A stretch of DNA of 7,274 bases. Origin: Dehalococcoidia bacterium. GTDB taxonomy: Bacteria > Chloroflexota > Dehalococcoidia > E44-bin15 > DAOWNJ01. The stretch's first letter is position 1, and every line of letters begins with the position of its first letter. The translations under genes were made by a program, and so were the position numbers. The stretch spans positions 1 through 7,274 of the forward strand of contig DAOWNJ010000050.1 in assembly GCA_030642645.1 (NCBI GenBank). Direction: 5' to 3'. Shown one piece after another: positions 1 through 5,131 of this stretch. Below the pieces are notes generated by a model. It made no database searches. It saw only the letters and a list, made by a program, of their open reading frames with translations, and was not told where the DNA came from.

Positions 1-409
1 AGGGAGAGGTGCCCCCTCGTCCAATCCAGTAACCACCTCCATCATGCTGCTCGGTTTGCTCGTTAAGCCTCTTTTCAAACTCCCTAATCAGCTCGTCAAG
101 ATCCATCTTATCAAACATGGCTTGCTCATCTTCGGTAAGGGTCATTCGGTTAAGGGGGTCTTTAAGCCATTCCAGTATCTGTTCTGAAATCTCGGCCGGG
201 GCTTCTATCCCCTTGAAATACTCTTGAAAGGCAACATCATAATGGTCATAGTAGGCTTCACTCTTAACCAGTATCGCTCTTGCCAGATAATAGAATTCAT
301 CCAGGTTGGTGATACAACCCTTGGCAAGAGCCTCCATAAGGGTCATCCACTCAGTAATGGAAACTGGCACCTTCCTTTTCCTGAGGATATAGAAAAAGTC
401 AGTAAACAT
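1..409 (-). CDS. VWA-domain CoxE-like protein, N-terminal part (runs off window)
   Basis: The reading frame opens at an ATG at 409 and continues without a stop to the window edge, giving 136 residues. It begins MFTDFFYILRKRKVPVS, continues as an acidic, mostly helical region, and ends in YWIGRGGTSP (residues 127-136). An aromatic/glycine stretch of this kind precedes the von Willebrand A fold in CoxE-type VWA proteins that travel with MoxR ATPases; the metal-site (MIDAS) part would lie beyond the edge. The start sits two bases after the stop of the upstream MoxR gene, with GGAG in that gene's last codons as ribosome site, so the two are almost certainly co-translated. Family knowledge suggests the pair acts as an ATPase plus VWA adaptor in assembly or metal insertion of a partner complex; the target cannot be read from this window. 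Family assignment is fairly sure, substrate unknown. Confidence 0.8.
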   Translation of the reverse strand, partial: MFTDFFYILRKRKVPVSITEWMTLMEALAKGCITNLDEFYYLARAILVKSEAYYDHYDVAFQEYFKGIEAPAEISEQILEWLKDPLNRMTLTEDEQAMFDKMDLDELIREFEKRLNEQTEQHDGGGYWIGRGGTSP

Positions 410-411
410 AT

Positions 412-1272
412 TTATCTCCGCCGAATAAAGAAAGTGTCGCCAATCCTGGTCATATAATTATTTACAAAGTAATCGTAATCTTGCTCTTTCTTCAGCAGGG
501 TACCAATGAAGGGAACCTCCGAGGAGATTTTCCCATGGGCTATGCCTCCAGCCATGAGAGCCTGAATCCAGTCTATCAGTTCGCTGGTTGAGGGCTTCTT
601 TCTGAACTCATCAATCTCCCTCAGTGAGTAAAAGGTCTTCATAGCCTCACGAAGAAGGCTATTCTTAATATCAGGGAAGTGCACCCTGACGATTTCCTCC
701 ATCAGTTGAAAGTCGGGGAATTCAATGTAGTGGAATATGCAACGCCGCAAGAAGGCGTCGGGGAGCTCTTTCTCAGCATTACTGGTGATAACTGTTATCG
801 GCCGGTGGATGGCGCTAATGGTCTCATTGGTCTCTGGGATGTAGAAACTCATTTCGTCCAATTCATTGAGGAGGTCATTGGGGAACTCAATATCAGCCTT
901 ATCTATCTCATCGATGAGAAGCACCAACAGTTCAGAAGAAGCGAAGGCTTGTCCCAGTTTGCCCAGCTTTATATACTGCTTGATATCAGAAACATCCTTA
1001 TCACCAAAGCGGCTATCATTAAGCCTTTGTACAGTATCATAAACATACAATCCCTCTTGAGCTTTGGTGGTTGATTTTATGTTCCAGACAATCAGCTTCT
1101 TCCCCAGCCCACGAGCAATACTATGAGCCAGCAGGGTTTTCCCTGTCCCCGGCTCTCCCCTGATTAATAAGGGTCTTGCTAAGGCGATACTTACATTAAC
1201 CGCGTTTCTTAGAGGTTCAGAAGTAATATAATCAGACGAGCCCTTGAATTGGTCAAAACCATCACTATTCAC
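412..1272 (-). CDS. MoxR-family AAA+ ATPase (CoxD-like), partner of the VWA protein
   Basis: This 286-residue protein is a complete single-domain AAA+ ATPase. Visible motifs are Walker A GEPGTGKT (39-46), Walker B LLVLLIDE (115-122) followed by IDKAD, a sensor-1 region ITSNAEKELP with Asn165, and an arginine-finger region FLRRC (174-178). The C-terminal lid is short. Such ATPases with an adjacent VWA/CoxE gene are thought to act as chaperones that remodel or metallate a partner enzyme in the cytoplasm; that role is inferred from the family. The start is GTG, chosen because a stop lies just upstream in frame and an excellent ribosome site stands before it. The stop codon is two bases from the next ATG. 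Its motifs differ clearly from those of the MoxR at the other end of the window, so the two are not recent duplicates. Confidence 0.9.
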   Translation of the reverse strand: MNSDGFDQFKGSSDYITSEPLRNAVNVSIALARPLLIRGEPGTGKTLLAHSIARGLGKKLIVWNIKSTTKAQEGLYVYDTVQRLNDSRFGDKDVSDIKQYIKLGKLGQAFASSELLVLLIDEIDKADIEFPNDLLNELDEMSFYIPETNETISAIHRPITVITSNAEKELPDAFLRRCIFHYIEFPDFQLMEEIVRVHFPDIKNSLLREAMKTFYSLREIDEFRKKPSTSELIDWIQALMAGGIAHGKISSEVPFIGTLLKKEQDYDYFVNNYMTRIGDTFFIRRR

Positions 1273-1278
1273 TATTCA

Positions 1279-1288
1279 ATCACCTCCT
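1279..1288 (-). promoter_or_regulatory. Extended Shine-Dalgarno site of the MoxR/VWA pair
   Basis: On the minus strand the sequence reads AGGAGGTGAT, complementary to about ten bases of a typical bacterial 16S rRNA 3' end, and is followed after six bases by the GTG start at 1272. It supports GTG as the true start and suggests that a strong site compensates for the weaker codon. No convincing -35/-10 pair was seen just upstream. Confidence 0.75.
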
Positions 1289-1527
1289 AAAAATTATTCT
1301 ACCTGAGATGCCCAATTCGTTTTTGGCTCAGCAGGAAGGTGCTTTTGAAAACATGTAATTTCCGCCAGCAACAGTAAATTATACAGGGACTGAGGGCTAG
1401 AATCAAACAGGGCTAAAACTCGGTAGGGATATGAAGACTCTTTACTGCTGTGGAAACACCAGATTGAGGCAAACAAAAAGCCATAATGTTCAAATCGCAA
1501 CAACACATAGCACTGGATGTTACGGCG

Positions 1528-1637
1528 CTGTTATGCTCCGTCTCGGGCAGCTACAAAACTAGCGAGACAGACCGAGATAAGGGTGTCTCGCCCCGCTGGC
1601 CTCCCAGCTCTGAAACACCGAGACATAACAGTCTCGC
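1528..1637. repeat. Nested inverted repeats, possible structured RNA or mobile-element end
   Basis: An outer pair, CTGTTATG plus TCTCGG (1528-1535, 1541-1546, with five unpaired bases between), is the exact reverse complement of CCGAGACATAACAG (1618-1631). It encloses two hairpins: GCGAGACA/TGTCTCGC (1562-1569 with 1584-1591, perfect 8 bp) and GCTGG/CCAGC (1595-1599 with 1604-1608). Together they could form a multibranched fold. Two direct copies of a CCGAGA...GTCTCGC unit (1572-1591 and 1618-1637) offer alternative partners for TCTCGG at 1541-1546. Strand and function are unknown: a non-coding RNA, a small non-autonomous element and a transposon end are all possible. I recognise no Rfam-type consensus. 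Confidence 0.5.
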
Positions 1638-1646
1638 TCCTATCTC

Positions 1647-1934
1647 TTATGCAGGGATACGGTAGGCGTTGCGGTATTGGCGCAGTACGGTCATGGCGCT
1701 CTCGAGCGGCCTTCGCGATTCAACAAGCGGTTTGAAGATTTGTGTCAGGCGGCCCGCCCGCCTTTACCCGATTGCTATACCCAGATTAGAAGAGACGAGA
1801 GAGACTTGGACAAGGCGGTTCGAATACAGTTCTAGGGCTAGGTTGCGCAACATTTCATCGACTTGTTGCCATGAGGAGCGCAACATGCAGCGTTGCGCAA
1901 CTTCAAATACAACCGCAACCTTTCGCAACCATCG
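1647..1934 (-). pseudogene. Possible decayed reading frame of unknown family
   Basis: One minus-strand frame is open from just after a stop at 1935-1937 for 56 codons, meets a TAA at 1764-1766, and continues in the same frame for 38 more codons to a TAA at 1647-1649. The lower half (for example VLRQYRNAYRIPA near the end) uses mainly G/C third positions and looks coding. I do not recognise the family and see no ribosome site or clear start. It could be an inactivated gene from a mobile element, given the adjacent repeats, or simply chance. The plus-strand frames over the same bases look no better. Confidence 0.2.
1842..1929. repeat. Cluster of GTTGCGCAAC palindromes and GCAAC half-sites
   Basis: The perfect 10-bp palindrome GTTGCGCAAC occurs twice, at 1842-1851 and 1892-1901. 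Half-sites GCAAC also lie at 1880-1884, 1915-1919 and 1925-1929, and GTTGC at 1865-1869. Such clustering is typical of a binding array for a dimeric DNA-binding protein (operator, iterons or recombinase sites). No regulator gene is adjacent, so the protein is unknown. If the frame at 1647-1934 were coding, the repeats would lie inside it, which weakens one of the two readings. Confidence 0.45.
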
Positions 1935-2127
1935 CTAACACTGGCGATTGGGCAAGGAAATTCTCAAGTGCTATTTTCAGAATAAGAGCCTAAAACTTCG
2001 GTTTCCTTTTTCCCTAGTTAGTCAATGGTAACCCAAGTGAAGGTTTTGGAGAAGGTGATTGTGCTAAGCAGCCTTTGATTGTATAACCGTGTAGGGTGCT
2101 GGCAGTTAGTTCTTGCTTTTATCTTAA

Positions 2128-2211
2128 GTGGCCAGCCACATAGAAGTCGGCCGTCCCCGGCAGGGTCTTCTGCACTGTGGTTTTAAATGCCTCCGGCGTG
2201 GGCAGACAGCC
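2128..2211 (-). pseudogene. C-terminal remnant of a phytoene-desaturase-like FAD oxidoreductase
   Basis: Translation of the minus strand just below the ferritin-like gene gives 28 codons including LPTPEAFKTTVQKTLPG and then DFYVAGH. In the phytoene dehydrogenase-like flavoproteins (COG1233 group) a near-identical stretch, a PTPE motif followed by KTLPGL.NFYMAGQW, lies close to the C-terminus just before the last FAD-contacting glycines. Here the match stops at AGH and a TAA follows within three codons (2119-2121). No start, no Rossmann dinucleotide motif and no upstream body exist; the intact ferritin-like gene occupies that place. I read it as a tail left by a deletion. The family call rests on motif memory over a short stretch. 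Confidence 0.55.
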
Positions 2212-2231
2212 TATTTTATTCCCTATCTCGG

Positions 2232-3065
2232 CTATTCTTTCTTTAGCAGGTCACTGAATATATCAGCGTGGTATCTTTCGTGGTCCCTTATCCGAGTAAG
2301 CAGCTTCTTCAGGTCAGGGTCTTTGATCTCCGTGGCGGCGCGGTCATAGCCACTAGCCACTTCCTGCTCAATTTTGATGTCGGCCCTGAGCATATCAGCG
2401 GTCCTGGTTGACCGATCGACCTCGGTGTGCTCGATTCTCGGGGTGCCCCCACTATCAACCATCTCCTCGGCGAGCCAGCCCAGATGCTGCATCTCGTTGA
2501 TGGCCTGGTCCTCCATCTGCCTCTTGACTTCCATATTGGGCGTCAGATAAGAATGAAGCAGATACTGGAGGATGACAGTATACTCGTGCTCAATGCCCCA
2601 GTTGAGGATGTCGGTAACCTTATCCCGCTGACTGCCCCTCACATCCCTGGCCTCTTCTTTCTGCGCCTTGTCTACAAAGTGCATGAAATCCCCACGGTGT
2701 GATTCCTCATCAGACAGGATACGCTCCAACAACCGTTTGATTTTGGGATCGTCAATGAGCTTGATGTGCTCCCTGTAAAGGTTCATGCCATCTTCCTCCA
2801 GAAGCACATCGTTTCTCATCCAATCAGCTACTGCCTCGCCATCCATTCGCGTGCTTCCTCGCTCTAGGCTGGGAGTGCCACCCAGTTCGACTATGGTCTC
2901 GGCCAACCAGTCCAGGTGGCGCATTTCCTCTCTGGCGATTGCCTCGATCTCACAGGCCATCTCACCCTCGCCCATAGCATAGGCGTGGGTCAGGTACTGA
3001 ATGATAGCAGCATGCTCGCCCTCGAGGTCCTGGTTCAGTAAGGCAATGATTCTATCTCTCTCCAT
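2232..3065 (-). CDS. Tandem two-domain ferritin-like (rubrerythrin/bacterioferritin-type) diiron protein
   Basis: The 277-residue protein is an internal duplication of a four-helix ferritin-like unit. Domain 1 (about 1-135) carries E17, E47-M-R-H50, E91 and E120-E-S-H123. Domain 2 (about 145-275) carries E161, E191-M-Q-H194, E235 and E263-R-Y-H266. The first six ligands are offset by exactly 144 residues and the last pair by 143, so both halves keep a full diiron ligand set. Such proteins oxidise or store iron, or reduce peroxide with electrons from rubredoxin; the exact reaction here is inferred. It lacks the C-terminal rubredoxin domain of classical rubrerythrin and has no signal peptide, so it should be cytosolic. 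ATG at 3065 follows GGGAGGGAGT. It lies downstream of the superoxide reductase and peroxiredoxin genes, consistent with sequestering iron and finishing peroxide removal. Confidence 0.87.
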   Translation of the reverse strand: MERDRIIALLNQDLEGEHAAIIQYLTHAYAMGEGEMACEIEAIAREEMRHLDWLAETIVELGGTPSLERGSTRMDGEAVADWMRNDVLLEEDGMNLYREHIKLIDDPKIKRLLERILSDEESHRGDFMHFVDKAQKEEARDVRGSQRDKVTDILNWGIEHEYTVILQYLLHSYLTPNMEVKRQMEDQAINEMQHLGWLAEEMVDSGGTPRIEHTEVDRSTRTADMLRADIKIEQEVASGYDRAATEIKDPDLKKLLTRIRDHERYHADIFSDLLKKE

Positions 3066-3107
3066 TACTCCCTCCCAGACTTCAGTTATTTCCCTGTTGG
3101 CCGTCTA

Positions 3108-3236
3108 TCATATATATTTGACTGCCATCTGCCCAGGGGAATACATGTTGCCTCTGGCGCAGGTCGCTTGGCTATCATATGCGAGCATTTTTACGCCTGA
3201 CTCGGTGGGTTTACCATCAGGGCTAATGCACGCCAT
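3108..3236 (-). CDS. Possible 42-residue small protein between peroxiredoxin and ferritin-like genes
   Basis: An ATG at 3236 stands behind GGAGAGG (3240-3246), close to ideal spacing from the GGAG core, and opens a frame of 42 codons ending in TGA at 3108-3110. The product begins MACISPDGKPTESG, has two cysteines (C3, C26) and no membrane segment. It starts 18 bases after the peroxiredoxin stop and ends 42 bases before the ferritin-like start, so it would be part of the same transcript. I recognise no family with confidence. It may be a genuine small protein or the N-terminal remainder of a longer gene, as the surrounding operon has lost pieces elsewhere. Confidence 0.4.
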   Translation of the reverse strand: MACISPDGKPTESGVKMLAYDSQATCARGNMYSPGQMAVKYI

Positions 3237-3254
3237 GTTCCTCTCCTATTTTGC

Positions 3255-3905
3255 CTAGAGCTTCCTCCTGCAGAGGTACCAGTCCACGCACTCGTAACCT
3301 TGCTTGAGCCTCTCATCAGCCATCTCCTGCGTGTTTGGTGGTGGCACAACTACCATATCCCCTGGTCTCCAGTTGGCTGGTGTGGCTACGCCATGGGCGT
3401 CGGTCGTCTGCAGGGCATCTACTATTCTCAGGATCTCATCCATATTCCTGCCGGTGGTCAGCGGGTAATAAAGTATCACCCGGATGATCTGCCTGGGGTC
3501 GATTATGAACACGCACCTGACGGTCTCGGTCCTACTCTGTCCGGGGTGGACCATGCCATAGCGCAAGGCAACCTCTTTGTTCAGGTCGGCGATGACGGGG
3601 AAAGGTATCCTTACCCCTGTTTTCTCCTCTACATTCCGCACCCAGGCAATATGCGAGCTTACACTGTCAACACTCAAGCCCAGAAGCTCCACCCCTCGCT
3701 TCTGCAGTTCGGGGTAGATCTCGGCAAAGGCAATAAACTCAGTGGTGCATACCGGGGTGAAATCCGCCGGGTGAGAGAAGAGAACCAGCCATCTCCCCTT
3801 GTAGTCCTCCAGCTTGAGCACCCCGTGAGTGGTAACCGCCTCAAAGTGTGGTGCTAGATCCCCTATTCGAGGCATACTAATTACTTGTTCCTTTGCCTCT
3901 TCCAT
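3255..3905 (-). CDS. Peroxiredoxin, Prx6 family (archaeal/thermophile-type thioredoxin peroxidase)
   Basis: This 216-residue enzyme reduces hydrogen and organic peroxides through a cysteine sulfenate. The AhpC/TSA fold starts at about residue 11. The active-site loop HPADFTPVCTTE gives the peroxidatic cysteine C53 with its usual Pro/Thr neighbours, and R130 in TVRCVFIID matches the conserved active-site arginine. A C-terminal extension typical of Prx6 holds C206 and C212 (C-x5-C), the arrangement of the Aeropyrum pernix-type enzyme, in which one of these resolves the sulfenate. An extra cysteine sits at 131. The ATG at 3905 follows AGGAGG (3912-3917) by six bases; a second Met at residue 11 is possible but has no better site. 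It lies 40 bases after the superoxide reductase gene, whose product, peroxide, it would consume. Confidence 0.92.
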   Translation of the reverse strand: MEEAKEQVISMPRIGDLAPHFEAVTTHGVLKLEDYKGRWLVLFSHPADFTPVCTTEFIAFAEIYPELQKRGVELLGLSVDSVSSHIAWVRNVEEKTGVRIPFPVIADLNKEVALRYGMVHPGQSRTETVRCVFIIDPRQIIRVILYYPLTTGRNMDEILRIVDALQTTDAHGVATPANWRPGDMVVVPPPNTQEMADERLKQGYECVDWYLCRRKL

Positions 3906-3945
3906 TTCATACCTCCTTGCTATTTTTAGAAGATGAGAATCTCCC

Positions 3946-4293
3946 TCAAACTTCTATGCAGTTCTCCCATAGGCCATGTATATTGCAGTAGGCAAGGGCA
4001 CAGAAAGCCTTGAATTCTGCCACCGGCACCTGAAACCTGATATTGGGGTTGGTGTAGCCTGGGGCAAAGGCAGACCTGCCCAGGGCAATAACCTGACCAT
4101 CTTTCTTCACACCGAAGACCTCTATCCAGGCGATATGATGCTCTATGGTGTTGGGGTGAGGCACCTCCTTGCCCACCGTAACGTGGACAATATCTGCTCC
4201 AGCTTCCCCTTTACCCTTACCGACCTCGATAACCGGGATATGCTTTTCCTTCCCCTCGGCTTCCTGGCTTTTTAGTATATCTGCAAATCTCAT
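3946..4293 (-). CDS. Superoxide reductase, class II (neelaredoxin type)
   Basis: The 115-residue protein reduces superoxide to hydrogen peroxide at a square-pyramidal Fe(His)4Cys centre without making oxygen, the usual solution of anaerobes. All expected ligands are visible: E16 and H18 in EKH, H46 in VPHPN, H52 in IEHH, and C103/H106 in CNIHG. There is no N-terminal desulforedoxin domain, so this is the one-iron class II form; length is typical. The start ATG at 4293 is preceded at seven bases by AGGAGG (4301-4306). Electrons normally come from rubredoxin, and a rubredoxin domain is encoded just upstream. It is the first fully intact gene after a string of decayed ones, and is followed closely by the peroxiredoxin gene. 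Confidence 0.94.
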   Translation of the reverse strand: MRFADILKSQEAEGKEKHIPVIEVGKGKGEAGADIVHVTVGKEVPHPNTIEHHIAWIEVFGVKKDGQVIALGRSAFAPGYTNPNIRFQVPVAEFKAFCALAYCNIHGLWENCIEV

Positions 4294-4305
4294 TTTTTAG
4301 CCTCC

Positions 4306-4359
4306 TTACCTGTTCGTTTTTTGGAGAAGCCAAAGATATTTTGCCCCCTCCATTATCAT
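4306..4359 (-). other. 17-codon mini-ORF upstream of superoxide reductase
   Basis: An ATG at 4359 behind GGAGG (4364-4368), with a second ATG two codons later at 4353, opens a 17-residue frame (MIMEGAKYLWLLQKTNR) whose TAA at 4306-4308 touches the ribosome site of the superoxide reductase gene. It could be a leader peptide that couples translation, the stump of a deleted gene, or chance. Nothing in the peptide identifies it. The spacing to the first ATG is tight (4 bases), while the second ATG is well placed. Confidence 0.25.
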
Positions 4360-4360
4360 A

Positions 4361-4519
4361 TCACCTCCGCTCTGCATTAGCGCAACAGTGCCCTATCCTC
4401 TCAATCCCAAGCTGGTTAAGATGATTTATCAGCACTCCCCGCATGGTAGGGTCCACCGCATCAACAAGGTCCGTTTTTTCACTACCCCTAATTAAATATG
4501 AGTTATAGCTGGTGCCATC
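4361..4519 (-). pseudogene. fprA: Flavodiiron protein (FprA-type) fragment
   Basis: Directly after the stop of the rubredoxin frame, and in the same frame, 52 codons read DGTSYNSYLIRGSEKTDLVD and then an amphipathic stretch ending LGIERIGHCCANAERR before TGA (4361-4363). The GTSYNSYLI...K..L.D pattern is the start of the metallo-beta-lactamase-like diiron domain of flavodiiron proteins, oxygen or NO reductases fed by rubredoxin/Hrb. The first 30 or so residues and everything after the would-be VNHAEPDHSG metal motif are missing; the remnant reads ANAE, as if the histidine codon had also gone. Usual length is about 400 residues, so this cannot function. Its place after hrb is the normal one for fprA in anaerobes. 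Confidence 0.75.
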
Positions 4520-4822
4520 TTACTCTATCCTTTCGAAATCACTCTTGGCAGTCCCGCAGACGGGGCATACCCAGTCATCAGGTATTTCTTCAAAAGGCGT
4601 CCCCGGTTTTATGCTGCCATCGGGGTCGCCCAGTTCCGGGTCATAGACATAGCCACAGACCTTACACCTGTATTTTGGTGCTTTAATAGCTTCTACCTTT
4701 TTCTCCTCAATATAAGCCGGGGTGGTCTTGGGGGTGGTGCCCCGTTTGACCTGATGATAATAGGCGTAGGTCATAGGCTCGCCTTCTTTAAGGACATCCG
4801 CCCCCACAAGCTCTCTAATCAA
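4520..4822 (-). CDS. hrb: Rubredoxin domain, C-terminal part of a truncated high-molecular-weight rubredoxin (Hrb)
   Basis: The open frame gives 100 residues. Residues 50-99 are a complete rubredoxin with YRCKVCGY (C53, C56) and CPVCG (C86, C89) binding one iron, a one-electron carrier for superoxide reductase, flavodiiron proteins and rubrerythrins. Residues 5-37 (LVGADVLKEGEPMTYAYYH onward, then KTTPAYI) are not rubredoxin but the last strand and linker of the flavin-reductase domain of Hrb, so this is the tail of a larger fusion protein. The rest of that domain is deleted or out of frame upstream. The longest start is TTG at 4822, without a ribosome site; ATG at 4774 (residue 17) has a purine-rich AAGGAAGG upstream and is more plausible if anything is made. 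It may persist as a free rubredoxin or be part of the pseudogene. Confidence 0.75.
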   Translation of the reverse strand: MIRELVGADVLKEGEPMTYAYYHQVKRGTTPKTTPAYIEEKKVEAIKAPKYRCKVCGYVYDPELGDPDGSIKPGTPFEEIPDDWVCPVCGTAKSDFERIE

Positions 4823-4904
4823 GCTTATCTATGTCTCGGCCTGACTTGAAGCCAAAGTGACCGATGAAAGAGAGGGGTGTATCCTGGGAGAGGACTGATA
4901 CTGC
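4815..4904 (-). pseudogene. hrb: Flavin-reductase-domain fragment of Hrb
   Basis: Twenty-nine codons read AVSVLSQDTPLSFIGHFG then FKSGRDIDKLD and TAG at 4815-4817. VSVLS..TP..FIG.FGFKSGRDIDKF is the middle of the FMN-binding flavin-reductase-like domain that precedes rubredoxin in Hrb. The N-terminal 50 or more residues are absent; the fragment is joined in frame to a Fur-family fragment. Downstream, roughly 40-60 codons of the domain are missing and the reading frame shifts before the Hrb tail resumes. The fragment and the rubredoxin frame were once one gene, now carrying an N-terminal loss, an internal deletion and a frameshift. Confidence 0.78.
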
Positions 4905-5126
4905 GTTTACTGGCCCATCCACATCAAAGACCCGGCCATACCTCTCTCACCTGAAGTGGTAGCGATTATCTGGATTGCCATCGAACCTGCTCAGGTTACC
5001 TGCGTGGTCCAGTTCTAAAATCTCCCCTCTTTCCCGTAATAGCTTAAGGTTGCGATAGACCGTTCCCAAGCTTATATTGGGTATCTCCTTTCTCACCTCA
5101 TTGTATATCCAATCAGCTGTAGGATG
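4905..5126 (-). pseudogene. Fur/PerR-family regulator remnant, both ends missing
   Basis: Seventy-four codons starting HPTADWIYNEVRKEIPNI, then SLGTVYRNLKLLRERGEILEL, are the winged-helix half of a Fur-family repressor, including the recognition helix TVYRNL. It continues as YHFR*ERYGRVFDVDGPV. The normal sequence would be HFRCERCGRVFD; the first zinc-site cysteine codon is now TGA (4947-4949) and the second is TAT (4938-4940). The first 30 or so residues are missing, with an in-frame TAA just upstream, and the whole C-terminal dimerisation domain is gone. After N at 4905 the frame runs directly into the Hrb fragment. A PerR-like regulator beside hrb, fprA and superoxide reductase genes would have controlled them; it is now certainly inactive. 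Confidence 0.8.
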
Positions 5127-5131
5127 GAAAT

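Larger units (their letters stand above)
1289..2127. other. Long intergenic region with repeats and no confident gene
   Basis: About 840 bases separate the MoxR/VWA pair from the FAD-oxidoreductase remnant below the redox genes. No frame on either strand here has a recognisable domain together with a ribosome site. A 70-residue frame at 1294-1506 (minus) starts with GTG but lacks a Shine-Dalgarno and resembles nothing I know. The stretch does hold a nest of GTCTCG inverted repeats, a cluster of GTTGCGCAAC palindromes and a possible decayed frame, listed separately. The promoter of the MoxR/VWA pair probably lies in its left part, but I could not place it. Confidence 0.6.

Noticed and set aside
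679..1074. A 131-codon plus-strand frame
   Set aside because: Antisense shadow of the MoxR ATPase, whose Walker motifs are clear on the minus strand.
1294..1506. A 70-codon minus-strand frame upstream of the MoxR/VWA pair
   Set aside because: GTG start without a Shine-Dalgarno, no recognisable motif, and probably within the promoter region of the MoxR gene. It ends just before the ribosome site but nothing else supports it.
1528..1631. Integron attC site
   Set aside because: GTTATGC and GCATAAC do not fit the GTTRRRY/RYYYAAC core sites, and no integrase or cassette is present.
1811..1835. GGTTCGAAT resembling a tRNA T-loop
   Set aside because: The flanking bases do not form a T stem, and no acceptor, anticodon or D arm could be placed on either strand.
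1517..1938. Two overlapping plus-strand frames across the repeat region
   Set aside because: Arg- and Ser-rich low-quality translations, no ribosome sites, and they run through inverted repeats.
2148..2163. GC-rich GCCG/CGGC dyad as a terminator of the redox operon
   Set aside because: The stem is only about four base pairs, has no T-run, and lies inside the FAD-oxidoreductase remnant.
3300..3857. A 185-codon plus-strand frame
   Set aside because: Antisense shadow of the peroxiredoxin gene.
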